DNA from: Chitinophagaceae bacterium UBA2375
GTDB lineage: Bacteria > Bacteroidota > Bacteroidia > Chitinophagales > Chitinophagaceae
NCBI GenBank assembly: GCA_002343985.1
Contig: DDTB01000002.1
Coordinates: forward strand, 1-18,014
Direction: 5' to 3'
DNA: 18,014 bases
Program-made: the position numbers and the translations under genes
The notes under the pieces: generated by a model
Told to the model about the DNA's origin: nothing
The model's database searches: none
The model's input: the letters and a program-made list of their open reading frames with translations, nothing else
In this document: positions 7,906-15,727 of the stretch, one piece after another
How the letters are laid out: each line of letters opens with the position of its first letter
Position numbering within the stretch: position 1 is the stretch's first letter

Positions 7906-8928
7906 ATGATGAGATTTCTGCCAGTTTTTCTTTTTACCGTGCTGATGCAGCAAGTGCAGGCGCAAACCTTTCATTATCTGTACCTTGAAACGGAGGGTGG
8001 ACAGCCTTTTTATGTCAGGATGCAGCAAAAAACCTATTCATCGGCAGCCTCGGGTTACCTTCTGATACCCAGGTTAAGTGCCGGTAAACAAGTGATGACC
8101 ATTGGGTTTCCCGGTGATGCCAGGCCAAGGGAATACGCCATCATGCTGCAGCATGATGCAGGGTATATGTTGCGAAAAACAAATTCGGGCAACTGGGCGC
8201 TCACTGACCTGGCAGACCCATTAAAAATGATCCCCGTTCCCGATTCCACGCCAACCAACACATCCTCGTCTACCCAGGGCAGCCTTTCCGATCTGTTATC
8301 CCAGGTGGTGGGAGATACGGAACTGGCTAAAGAAAAAAAATCAGATTCCGCTATAGAAGAAAAAAGCGGGGAAGCCGCAACGATGACTTTACAGCCGGAA
8401 ACTTCCATTGACAAGAAATCTTCAAAACCCCAGTTGGTTCAAACAATCAGTCGGCAGGCCGGGCCCACCGGATGGAATGCATTGTATATTGTACAGAATG
8501 CAGACAAAGAGGATACGGTCAGTGTATTGATTGAGGCGCCAAGTGAAATGGCCATTGAAGCTCAACCGGCAAGGGGCCAGAAAGATTCATCCATAACCAC
8601 CGCTCAAACCAAGGTTGCTGCACCTGTAAAGCCCAACACATGCAAGTCAGTCGCGGGCATGACGGAGTTTTTGCGCTTGCGTAAATTGATGGCCGCCCAG
8701 CAAACGGAAGAAGCCATGACTGAACAGGCCAGGAAGTTTATGCGTAATACGTGCATCAGCACAGATCAGGCTAAGCGATTATCTGACCTGTACCTTACGG
8801 AAAAAGAACGGTATGCTTTTTTTGACCTGGTCTACCCGAATATCACTGACCCCGATCGTTTCCCGGAACTGGAAAAACAACTGACCGACACATATTATAT
8901 CAACCGCTTCAGGGCCATGTTGCGTTAA
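7906..8928 (+). CDS. Secreted DUF4476 domain protein
   Basis: This 340-residue protein begins at ATG 7906 (or the adjacent ATG 7909) with a signal peptide ending around VQAQ at residue 20. The open frame extends upstream to a TTG at 7882, which I rejected. An N-terminal beta-rich segment (about 22-103, with YLYLETEGGQPFYVRMQQK and GYLLIPRLSAG) is of the kind often paired with DUF4476 in Chitinophagaceae. A polar, Ser/Thr/Lys-rich linker follows. The C-terminal ~95 residues are helical, with MTEFLRLRKLM, ARKFMRNTCIS, LSDLYLTEKERYAFFDLVYP and YYINRFRAM, matching DUF4476. Two cysteines lie in that domain region. Function is unknown. truA starts 9 bp downstream, so they are probably co-transcribed, although no shared role is evident. 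Confidence 0.85.
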   Translation: MMRFLPVFLFTVLMQQVQAQTFHYLYLETEGGQPFYVRMQQKTYSSAASGYLLIPRLSAGKQVMTIGFPGDARPREYAIMLQHDAGYMLRKTNSGNWALTDLADPLKMIPVPDSTPTNTSSSTQGSLSDLLSQVVGDTELAKEKKSDSAIEEKSGEAATMTLQPETSIDKKSSKPQLVQTISRQAGPTGWNALYIVQNADKEDTVSVLIEAPSEMAIEAQPARGQKDSSITTAQTKVAAPVKPNTCKSVAGMTEFLRLRKLMAAQQTEEAMTEQARKFMRNTCISTDQAKRLSDLYLTEKERYAFFDLVYPNITDPDRFPELEKQLTDTYYINRFRAMLR

Positions 8929-8937
8929 TTAAGGTTT

Positions 8938-9693
8938 ATGGCAAGGTATTTTTTATCCGTCGCTTATCAGGGGTCTGCTTATGCAGGTTTCCAGGTGCAG
9001 CAAAACGCGGTCACCATTCAATCGGAACTGGAGCGTGCCATGGCAGTATATTTCCGGGAACCTGTCGGGCTAACAGGTTCATCGCGCACAGATAAGGGTG
9101 TACACGCTGTTGAAAATTATTTTCATTTTGATTTTGCCTATTACGACCCCTCCGCCTGGCAGCACCATATCTATCATATCAATGCGATATTGCCGCCCGA
9201 CATTGTTGTACTGGCCGTTCGCCTCGTCAGGGACGGCGCGCATTGCCGTTTTGATGCGTTAAGCAGGGAATACGAATACCGCATTTATCAGCATAAAAAC
9301 CCATTCCTGGATCAGCGGGCCTATTTTTTCCCGTTTAAACTTGATCTTGATGCGATGCGCTCTGCAGCCGCGATGCTGATGGAGTACGATGATTTCAGTA
9401 GTTTTTCGAAACGGAATACACAGGTAAAGACATTCATTTGCAATATCATGGTTAGTGAATGGATATGTAAAGATGATTGCCTGATTTTTCACGTTCAGGC
9501 CGACCGCTTCCTGCGCGGTATGGTGCGTGGACTCACTGGTACCATGTTGCGTGTGGGGACCGGTAAGGTTTCCGTGCCAAATTTTGCTGCTATTATTGAC
9601 AGTAAGGATTGCACACAAGCAGATTTCTCCGTGCCTGCACATGGTTTGTATTTGATGAAAGTGGCTTATCCGGATGATATTTTTATCGGATGA
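8938..9693 (+). CDS. truA: tRNA pseudouridine(38-40) synthase TruA
   Basis: This 251-residue cytoplasmic enzyme isomerises uridines 38-40 in the tRNA anticodon arm to pseudouridine. The catalytic loop GSSRTDKGVHA is intact, with the nucleophile Asp52. Other family landmarks are the N-terminal strand RYFLSVAYQGSAYAGFQ, the HCRFDALSREYEYRI segment (about 101-115), FSSFSKRNT (about 152-160) and the C-terminal FLRGMVRGLTGTMLRVG block (about 206-222). Length is normal. It starts 9 bp after the DUF4476 gene stop and is likely read from the same transcript. The kinase gene follows after 39 bp. Confidence 0.96.
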   Translation: MARYFLSVAYQGSAYAGFQVQQNAVTIQSELERAMAVYFREPVGLTGSSRTDKGVHAVENYFHFDFAYYDPSAWQHHIYHINAILPPDIVVLAVRLVRDGAHCRFDALSREYEYRIYQHKNPFLDQRAYFFPFKLDLDAMRSAAAMLMEYDDFSSFSKRNTQVKTFICNIMVSEWICKDDCLIFHVQADRFLRGMVRGLTGTMLRVGTGKVSVPNFAAIIDSKDCTQADFSVPAHGLYLMKVAYPDDIFIG

Positions 9694-9732
9694 TTTCTGA
9701 TTATGAATGCTTATTTTTAAGGACAAGGTTCT

Positions 9733-11964
9733 ATGCCTATGTCTTTCTTTCTTCCTGCGGCAACCTTACTGTTATGCCTAACCTTTGAGAGGGCTTTTGC
9801 ACAGCCATACAAGGCGCAGGATTCTGTTGCCATTTACAAAATGCTGGAAGAAGCCGATGCCAGTGACCTTTCCGGCGACATGGATAAGGCATTGGGCCAT
9901 GCACGTGAAGCGCTGGCATTAAGCAAGTCGAAAAAAATGGACCGGGGCGCGGGTTTCGCATTGCTGAAAATCGCGGACCTAGTGTTGAAAAAGGATGGAG
10001 CGGCGAAAACTTCCGCTTTGTATGACGAACCATTCAGGATCGGGCTTAGGCTGAACGATAGTTTCCTGTTGGGTTTAACCAAGCACCAGTTGGCACAATA
10101 TTACCGCGACCAGGTACAGTACCCTGAAGCCATTGATTCGTATAAACAAGCTGTTTCATTTTATCGACCTTCTGCCGAAGGGCATTACATCGCTTTGGCA
10201 AGCAATGACCAGGGACTGCTGTATGAACGGATGGGGCAGTACGATAAGGCCATCGACATGTACCTGCAGGCCATCCGTTTTTTTGAAAAGGAAAATGATA
10301 TCAAGGAAGCTGCGAACACCACAGGCAATATCGGCATCGTGTATTACAGGATGGGGAAGAAGCAGGAAGCGATCCGTCAGTTCAGGGTTTCTGCGTCAAT
10401 GAGGGAAAGCATTGGTGATGTAAAAGGGCTCACGGCTGTGTATGGCAACTTGGTTACCGCTTTTTCATCCCTCGATCAGCAGGATTCCGCCAGCCATTAT
10501 CAGCGCCTGGCTTTGCAGAATGCGGAAAAGACCGGCGTGAAACATACATTGGCGCAAGCTTACGCTAATGCGTCTTCACTTGCATCACGGCAGCAAAAAT
10601 GGAAAGAGGCGCTGGATTATGAACGCAAATCAATTGCCTTATACCAGGATGTGGGGGATCAGCTTAAGCTGGCCAACAGGTTTCTGTCATTAGGGTTGAT
10701 TTACGATAAATTGAATGATTCCATTGCTGCTGAAAATTCATTCGCCAGCGCGATGGATATCGCGCGAAAACTGCAGAACAAACCACTCTTTCAAAGCATT
10801 TATACAAGCGGTTCGGCATTTTACGCGAGAAGGAACAACCATCAGCGGGCCCTAGATTATTTTAAATTTTCCACTGCATATAAAGACAGTGTGTTGAACG
10901 AAAAAGTCAGTGCCAATGTGGAGGAACTGAAAACGAAGTATGAAACGGAAAAAAAGGATTTTGATATTGCCAGGCTTGAAACAGAAAAGAAGCTGAAGCA
11001 ATTGGAACTGGAAAAGAAAACTGCGATTATAGAAGGCAATCGCATATTGGCTGCCAGGAAAGAAGCTGAAATTGCCTTGTTGAAAAGGGATGAAGAAATT
11101 AAAAGGCTTGAACTGGCGCAAAAGAAAGAGGAACTGGCCCGGCAGGAATTATTGGCCAGGGAATCGGAGCAACAGGTGCTGAGGTCGTTGCAGGAATTGC
11201 AAATCGCGGAAAACGAGAAAAAATTACGGCAAAGGCAACTCGAGCGGGAACGTTTATTGCGCAACGGCATGATTGCCCTGGTTGTTTTATTATTCCTGAT
11301 TGGATGGTTGTTGTTTAACCGCTTTAAACTGAGGAAAAAACTGGAGGAAAAAGAAAAATTGCTCGAAGTGCGGAACAGGATTTCGAAAGACCTGCATGAT
11401 GATATTGGCAGCACACTGACGAGTATTCATATCCTGAGCCGGGCTTCGGAACAATCACTCGAAAAAGAGCCTGGAAATGTCAGAAGAATGCTGGGCGATA
11501 TTTCGCAACAAAGCCAGTCGATACAACAGAATATGAGCGATATTGTATGGGCCATCCGCCCCGACAACGACAAAGTGGAAAATCTCGTCAACCGGATGCG
11601 TGAGAATATCGGGCTTACCCTGGAACCCAGGCAGATCCAATGCAGCTTTGAGGCCGATGAGAACCTGTTGCGCCAGTCATTGCCCATGGAAGCCCGCAAG
11701 GAAATCCTGTTGATATATAAAGAGGCCATCAATAATATCCTGAAACATGCGCATGCTACTGAAGTGAATATTCGCGTAACCCGGCAGGATGGCTTTTTAA
11801 GGATGACGGTGCGGGATAACGGGACCTGGAAGGAAAAGTCAACCACGTATAGCGGAACGGGCACCACGTCTATGTCGCAAAGGGCCGCGTCCATTAACGG
11901 TACCCTGCGCATTGATGGTTCAGCACATGGAACCACCGTAACCCTTGATGTACCTGTAACATGA
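9733..11964 (+). CDS. TPR-repeat sensor histidine kinase (NarL/DesK-type)
   Basis: The 743-residue product reads in order: a signal peptide ending near RAFAQ (about 24); TPR repeats (about 30-390), including MDKALGHAREAL, YPEAIDSYKQAV, YDKAIDMYLQAI and KQEAIRQFRVSA; a charged coiled coil (about 391-510); a transmembrane helix (about 513-531); a HisKA_3 dimerisation domain with the phospho-acceptor His555 in DLHDDIGS; and a HATPase domain with N-box EAINNILKHA (664-673) and DNG at 695-697. The TPR part should be periplasmic and sense through a protein partner. The second glycine of the G1 box is missing (DNGTW rather than DNGxG), and the G2 box reads GTGTTSM. ATG 9739 is an alternative start. 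The response regulator follows after 48 bp, forming a cognate pair. Confidence 0.93.
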   Translation: MPMSFFLPAATLLLCLTFERAFAQPYKAQDSVAIYKMLEEADASDLSGDMDKALGHAREALALSKSKKMDRGAGFALLKIADLVLKKDGAAKTSALYDEPFRIGLRLNDSFLLGLTKHQLAQYYRDQVQYPEAIDSYKQAVSFYRPSAEGHYIALASNDQGLLYERMGQYDKAIDMYLQAIRFFEKENDIKEAANTTGNIGIVYYRMGKKQEAIRQFRVSASMRESIGDVKGLTAVYGNLVTAFSSLDQQDSASHYQRLALQNAEKTGVKHTLAQAYANASSLASRQQKWKEALDYERKSIALYQDVGDQLKLANRFLSLGLIYDKLNDSIAAENSFASAMDIARKLQNKPLFQSIYTSGSAFYARRNNHQRALDYFKFSTAYKDSVLNEKVSANVEELKTKYETEKKDFDIARLETEKKLKQLELEKKTAIIEGNRILAARKEAEIALLKRDEEIKRLELAQKKEELARQELLARESEQQVLRSLQELQIAENEKKLRQRQLERERLLRNGMIALVVLLFLIGWLLFNRFKLRKKLEEKEKLLEVRNRISKDLHDDIGSTLTSIHILSRASEQSLEKEPGNVRRMLGDISQQSQSIQQNMSDIVWAIRPDNDKVENLVNRMRENIGLTLEPRQIQCSFEADENLLRQSLPMEARKEILLIYKEAINNILKHAHATEVNIRVTRQDGFLRMTVRDNGTWKEKSTTYSGTGTTSMSQRAASINGTLRIDGSAHGTTVTLDVPVT

Positions 11965-12012
11965 TTATGTGACAAAGTATGGCCTTTATATAATAGTAAT
12001 TTTGATTGATCA

Positions 12013-12648
12013 ATGGGAGTAAAAATCATTATTTACGAAGACAACCAACACCTCCGCAACAGTTTGCAGTCGCTGCTCCGTTTCCAGGACGAAATAGAAC
12101 TGCAGGCTATTTTGCCAAACGCCCAAACCGTGTTGCAGGATATAGAAGTTTTTTCGCCGGATGTGGTGCTGATGGATATAGATATGCCCGTAGTTAATGG
12201 TATTGAAGCATTAAGGCAAATCCGCAACCAGTACCCTGAATTGCCGGTTTTGATGCTCACTGTTTTTGAAGACAACGATAATATATTTCATGCCATCTGT
12301 GCCGGTGCCAGCGGGTATCTGCTCAAGAAAAATATTGACCAGGTTGTGCCCGCGGTCCGCGATGTGTTAAGCGGCGGCGCGCCCATGACGGGTGTTGTGG
12401 CCCGAAAGGTTTTATCGCTATTCCCGAAACCGGCCATGCCTCAGCCAGCAGATGACCATTCATTATCGGCAAGGGAAACGGAATTGTTGCAACTCCTGAT
12501 CAGGGGCTACAGTTATAAAATGATAGCCGACGAGTTACAGATCGCCCTCGAAACCGTGCGCACACATATCAAAAGGATATACCGGAAACTCCAGGTAAAC
12601 AGCGCTACAGAAGCCATTTATAAAGCTACACGCGGAGGCTCCCTCTAA
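12013..12648 (+). CDS. NarL/FixJ-family response regulator
   Basis: This 211-residue protein combines a receiver domain with a DNA-binding domain. The receiver (about 3-118) has the acidic pair Glu9/Asp10, the phospho-acceptor Asp55 in LMDIDMP, Thr83 and Lys105 in GYLLKK. The LuxR-type helix-turn-helix (about 149-206) shows LSARETELLQLL, YKMIADELQIALETVRTHIKRIYRKL and the end of the recognition region. It is the obvious partner of the upstream TPR kinase and should act as a transcription factor. Target genes are unknown. The exported-protein genes starting 102 bp downstream are the nearest candidates, by position only. A TAATTTTG sequence at 11997-12004 resembles a -7 box but would leave almost no leader. 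Confidence 0.95.
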   Translation: MGVKIIIYEDNQHLRNSLQSLLRFQDEIELQAILPNAQTVLQDIEVFSPDVVLMDIDMPVVNGIEALRQIRNQYPELPVLMLTVFEDNDNIFHAICAGASGYLLKKNIDQVVPAVRDVLSGGAPMTGVVARKVLSLFPKPAMPQPADDHSLSARETELLQLLIRGYSYKMIADELQIALETVRTHIKRIYRKLQVNSATEAIYKATRGGSL

Positions 12649-12674
12649 ATGATTTCCCTAATAAGCTAATGTTG

Positions 12675-12690
12675 TCCCATCATCATGGGA
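12675..12690 (+). terminator. Weak hairpin after the response regulator gene
   Basis: TCCCAT, a four-base loop (CATC) and ATGGGA form a perfect 6-bp stem 27 bp after the stop. The following bases (TTGTTATCCTTT) are only partly T-rich, so termination may be incomplete and read-through into the exported-protein genes is possible. Confidence 0.4.
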
Positions 12691-12750
12691 TTGTTATCCT
12701 TTAGCAGCTCGTATAATTTCACATCCTCAGTCATCCATTAAACTGATTAT

Positions 12751-13584
12751 ATGTGGCATTATATCCTGCGCTTAAATTTTATTTTAATCTTATGCATATC
12801 CTTCACGATTGTTCAGCAAGCCAACGCCCAGGTTGATGCCCGCGTTTGTTATTGTTTCAGCCAATCGGTGCCGGATGATTTCATGTTTTCTTCCAGGGCT
12901 TTTTACGGTACAATGGGCATAACCCTGTCCCGGGATATTGAGATCAGGCCGGCGCAGTCAGACTATGTCAGGTTCTCTATACCAAAACTGCCACTGCAAA
13001 AGGGCTGTTCGGCATCATATACATTGTATGTGGCCGATATGTCGGGTAAGAAAGTGTTTGAAGCTACCGGTCAAACCGGGCAGTTCAGTTACCGCTTTCC
13101 TGCATGTGGAACCACCTATGAAGTTGTATTGATGGCCGCAGCAAAGTCTGGGAAAGGATCTGATGGCCAATGTGTACGGCGTGTACGCTTTAGGGTTAGT
13201 CCGGTGTGTAACCAGGTAGTATGCGAATGCTTTATGCAAAAAAATACAAAGTCATTGTCTGCCGGCGATTTGTCGGTCAGCGGCCAGGTGCAATGCCTGC
13301 CTTCTTCATCCGGTAAACGGAATTATGTGGTCAGGTTTTCAGTTACCAATAAAACGAACTGTATCCTGAACCTGCAATCAATGACCGTGCACGGGCAAAC
13401 CATTGAAGTGCCTGCAATCAATACGGCGCCGAAAGGAACAACCAGTGGTATGTCATTGGGTTTTTCCACGCCTGTATCGCAAAATCCACCCGCGGATAAT
13501 AAGCTGGGAATGCTCGTCCGCTACAGCCTTAATGGCAGGAAATGTGCCATGAGCCTTGAATTGCCTTATCAATCTTGTCAATAA
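12751..13584 (+). CDS. Secreted cysteine-rich protein of unknown function
   Basis: I do not recognise a family. The 277-residue product has a signal peptide (about 1-27, ending QANAQ) and a beta-rich mature part with 12 cysteines. The mature part seems to be two related modules. Each opens with a C-x-C-F motif (RVCYCFSQ at 31-38, VVCECFMQ at 156-163) and each holds six cysteines (33, 35, 86, 119, 141, 153 and 158, 160, 182, 204, 265, 276). An even number per module suggests disulfides, consistent with export. The segment YVVRFSVTNKTNCILNLQSM resembles a strand pair of an immunoglobulin-like sandwich, but this is a guess. It is first of four same-strand exported-protein genes. The next gene starts 14 bp on. 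Confidence 0.8.
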   Translation: MWHYILRLNFILILCISFTIVQQANAQVDARVCYCFSQSVPDDFMFSSRAFYGTMGITLSRDIEIRPAQSDYVRFSIPKLPLQKGCSASYTLYVADMSGKKVFEATGQTGQFSYRFPACGTTYEVVLMAAAKSGKGSDGQCVRRVRFRVSPVCNQVVCECFMQKNTKSLSAGDLSVSGQVQCLPSSSGKRNYVVRFSVTNKTNCILNLQSMTVHGQTIEVPAINTAPKGTTSGMSLGFSTPVSQNPPADNKLGMLVRYSLNGRKCAMSLELPYQSCQ

Positions 13585-13598
13585 AAAAAATCAAAAAT

Positions 13599-14633
13599 AT
13601 GAAGCAGGCATTATTATGTACATTCTGTATCTGTTTACTGGTAATTTCTTTACCATTGACCGCTCAGGAACCGGCGAAAAAATCGAAGGCTGTAAAAACA
13701 GCCGAGACAGCCAATCAGAAATCAAGGGAAATCAGTGAAGCCAGCGGGCAAATCATGAATGAGTCGCAGCAAGTGGCTTCCAATGTGCAACAAACGGTAG
13801 CCAATGCAAAAGCGGTGGTGAAGATATTTGAACCCATCCTGAGGTTCAGGCTTAAAAAGAAAGCGGCATCAGAAAGCCCTGTTGCTTCAGCGGAAGCACC
13901 GGTTGCGGCGCAGCAGGAACAAGCTGCCGGATCCGGCGAACAAACAGCAACAACGCAATCCGATATGCAGGCTACTTATGTGACGCCATCTGATATCGCC
14001 TCCGGCACAGAAATTATCGCGGAAAGCGCTGCGTATAATACCGATGGAACAGCCAACCTTGGCAGCCAGAATAATAAAAAATTTGGTTGCTATATCGATA
14101 TGATGCGCGGTGCCATACTTGATGAGGTGGATGCCGCTGGCCAGTCAAAATCAATTGACCTCATTTTCACGGCTACAAATGCTTTCAATGAGCAGGTGCC
14201 AATGTATGCATTCCTCACCCCTTCGTATGTAAAAAATGATGCTTTCGCGTATAATTTCTTCAAAGGCGTTAACTACAAAGACAGGAATATCCCACCCGCT
14301 TCATGGGAAGAAGTCAATGAATCTGAAGTAGCCATGACGGCACTTACAGGCGATAAGTTTGAGAAAATCCAGAACAATAACCAACTCATGGCAGTGATTA
14401 AACAAGTGCGGGGGTTTGGACAAAAAGTGGAAAGCCGCACCAAACTCGATGGCAAAGTCATTGCCGTTAAAACAGAAATGGGTGACCGCACTGCATACGG
14501 TTTGCTGTATATCATGAACCATTATGGTACAACAGGGGAAAACGGGTATTTGAAAGTAAAGATCAAAGTGACGGGATTTGATGCCACAGGCGATGGCAAC
14601 CCGGATGCTTCCATGTATCAAACCTCATATTAA
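13599..14633 (+). CDS. Secreted helix-linker-globular protein of unknown function
   Basis: The start is placed at ATG 13599, which begins a signal peptide (MKQALLCTFCICLLVISLPLTAQ). An upstream TTG at 13575 overlaps the preceding gene and is unlikely. The 344-residue protein has three parts. An amphipathic, Ala/Gln/Ser-rich helical stretch covers about 30-85 (EISEASGQIMNESQQVASNV). A low-complexity Ala/Gln/Glu linker covers about 88-125. A C-terminal globular region covers about 155-344, with IDLIFTATNAFNEQVPMYAFLTP, GRVIAV-like strands and a DATGDGNPD loop near 328-336 that could bind calcium. I do not recognise the family. The stop overlaps or abuts the next gene (14633), so the two are co-transcribed. 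Confidence 0.8.
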   Translation: MKQALLCTFCICLLVISLPLTAQEPAKKSKAVKTAETANQKSREISEASGQIMNESQQVASNVQQTVANAKAVVKIFEPILRFRLKKKAASESPVASAEAPVAAQQEQAAGSGEQTATTQSDMQATYVTPSDIASGTEIIAESAAYNTDGTANLGSQNNKKFGCYIDMMRGAILDEVDAAGQSKSIDLIFTATNAFNEQVPMYAFLTPSYVKNDAFAYNFFKGVNYKDRNIPPASWEEVNESEVAMTALTGDKFEKIQNNNQLMAVIKQVRGFGQKVESRTKLDGKVIAVKTEMGDRTAYGLLYIMNHYGTTGENGYLKVKIKVTGFDATGDGNPDASMYQTSY

Positions 14634-14650
14634 TGCTAAAAAAAATAAAC

Positions 14651-15673
14651 ATGAAAACACTCATAACAGCAGGTACATTATTAATATCACTTAACCTGTG
14701 TGCACAATTACCGGCTGCAAAATCGAAAGCAATTACAGCGCCATTGAATACCAACAGGCAGGTGCTATCAACGCAATATGAGCTGGATAATTTTGAAACA
14801 ACGGTTAATGTGCGCATCAGAAGGGGGGAAGATGGATTGAGGCCCGGACAAATGGTTCACGCGATGCTGCAGCTCACGGATGGGCGCGTGATTCGGGCAA
14901 CACAAAATGATATTCCCATATCGGCGGAAAAGATTTTTGAATTTAGTGGCGGCACAATACCGATCAACAACGACAGGTTTCGAAACCAGTCGGAGTATGG
15001 CAATATCGGCCCCTTTACATTCCGCGGCAGGTCCAGCCGGATACAATCCCTTCAATTGGTCATTTATGAGCAGGGAAGGATGCCTTCGGAAACACCCGAT
15101 AATTTTGATGTAGCGGGCATTGAGATGAAGGCGTTTGTAACTGATATTAAGCAGACGCCGAAACGCATAGTGGAGTCTTCACGAACGATACTGAATGAAA
15201 CATACAGCGGACTGCGTGTGTTTGGCAGTGGCGTGCTGCTTACCCGCGAGCTAAGGCCAAAGGGAACGTACCTGCCTTTGCAAAAAGACGAAGTCCCCCC
15301 ACCACTTAAATTTTACCTCCTCACGGGCGGTGATGCTATGAAATCCGGTTTCAGCCACGCCAAATTCCTGGTGGAATTAAAAAGCGGCGGGATTTTGGAA
15401 ACCGATATACGCGGGGCGACAAGGAGCAATTACCTGTTGATCGGACAAACATCCACCAATATCAAATGGCATGATATCAAACGGATTGGTATCCGGTACA
15501 TCTATCCGTCAAACATGTTTGACCGCGACGATTGGCTGCTAAGCGGGCTCGCGGTTGACTATGATTCCTTTTATGTGGGCCCTATCCGCATATTTACTGA
15601 TTGGAAGCTGAATAAAACATTCAATGGCGATGGCCAGGGTACCACCTGGTGGAGCCCGGTGCTGAATCTATGA
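14651..15673 (+). CDS. Secreted two-module protein of unknown function
   Basis: ATG 14651 starts a clean signal peptide (MKTLITAGTLLISLNLCAQ). ATG 14633, overlapping the upstream stop by one base, is the alternative and adds six residues. The 340-residue product seems to contain two related beta-type modules, about 52-165 and 219-320. Both open with a Gly-Asp turn and a strand ending in a DG or GG turn (RRGEDGLRPGQMVHAMLQLTDG; TGGDAMKSGFSHAKFLVELKSGG). Both later carry an aromatic/Asp segment (DNFDVAGIEM; DDWLLSGLAV). The pattern recalls PLAT/LH2-like beta sandwiches that bind lipid, protein or sugar, but I cannot confirm this. There are no cysteines in the mature part. The gene is third in the exported-protein group, 54 bp before the next. 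Confidence 0.78.
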   Translation: MKTLITAGTLLISLNLCAQLPAAKSKAITAPLNTNRQVLSTQYELDNFETTVNVRIRRGEDGLRPGQMVHAMLQLTDGRVIRATQNDIPISAEKIFEFSGGTIPINNDRFRNQSEYGNIGPFTFRGRSSRIQSLQLVIYEQGRMPSETPDNFDVAGIEMKAFVTDIKQTPKRIVESSRTILNETYSGLRVFGSGVLLTRELRPKGTYLPLQKDEVPPPLKFYLLTGGDAMKSGFSHAKFLVELKSGGILETDIRGATRSNYLLIGQTSTNIKWHDIKRIGIRYIYPSNMFDRDDWLLSGLAVDYDSFYVGPIRIFTDWKLNKTFNGDGQGTTWWSPVLNL

Positions 15674-15727
15674 TCCCTGGTGGCTAACGGAAATGGACAA
15701 ACGAAAATATTCATCAAACTAAAACAT

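Noticed and set aside
10857..11414. Minus-strand open frame (185 codons) opposite the kinase coiled coil
   Set aside because: It is Ser/Phe-rich because it is the complement of Lys/Glu codons. It lies fully within a well-supported kinase gene.
11997..12004. TAATTTTG just before the response regulator, matching TAnnTTTG
   Set aside because: There is no TTTG about 20 bp upstream, and the box ends 8 bp before the ATG, leaving almost no leader. It is more likely chance in an A/T-rich gap, although a leaderless transcript is possible.
12691..12720. TTGTTA ... TATAATTTC as a promoter for the exported-protein group
   Set aside because: The right-hand part resembles an enterobacterial -10 box but not the Bacteroidota TAnnTTTG form, and the spacing is off for both schemes.
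13575..13598. TTG start for the second exported protein, overlapping the previous gene
   Set aside because: ATG 13599 opens a canonical signal peptide, whereas the extension adds only Lys/Ile/Asn residues in front of it.
15680..15727. GTG start extending the Gly/Pro-rich protein by 16 residues
   Set aside because: The extension would bury the signal peptide. ATG 15728 follows an A-rich stretch like those before the neighbouring genes.
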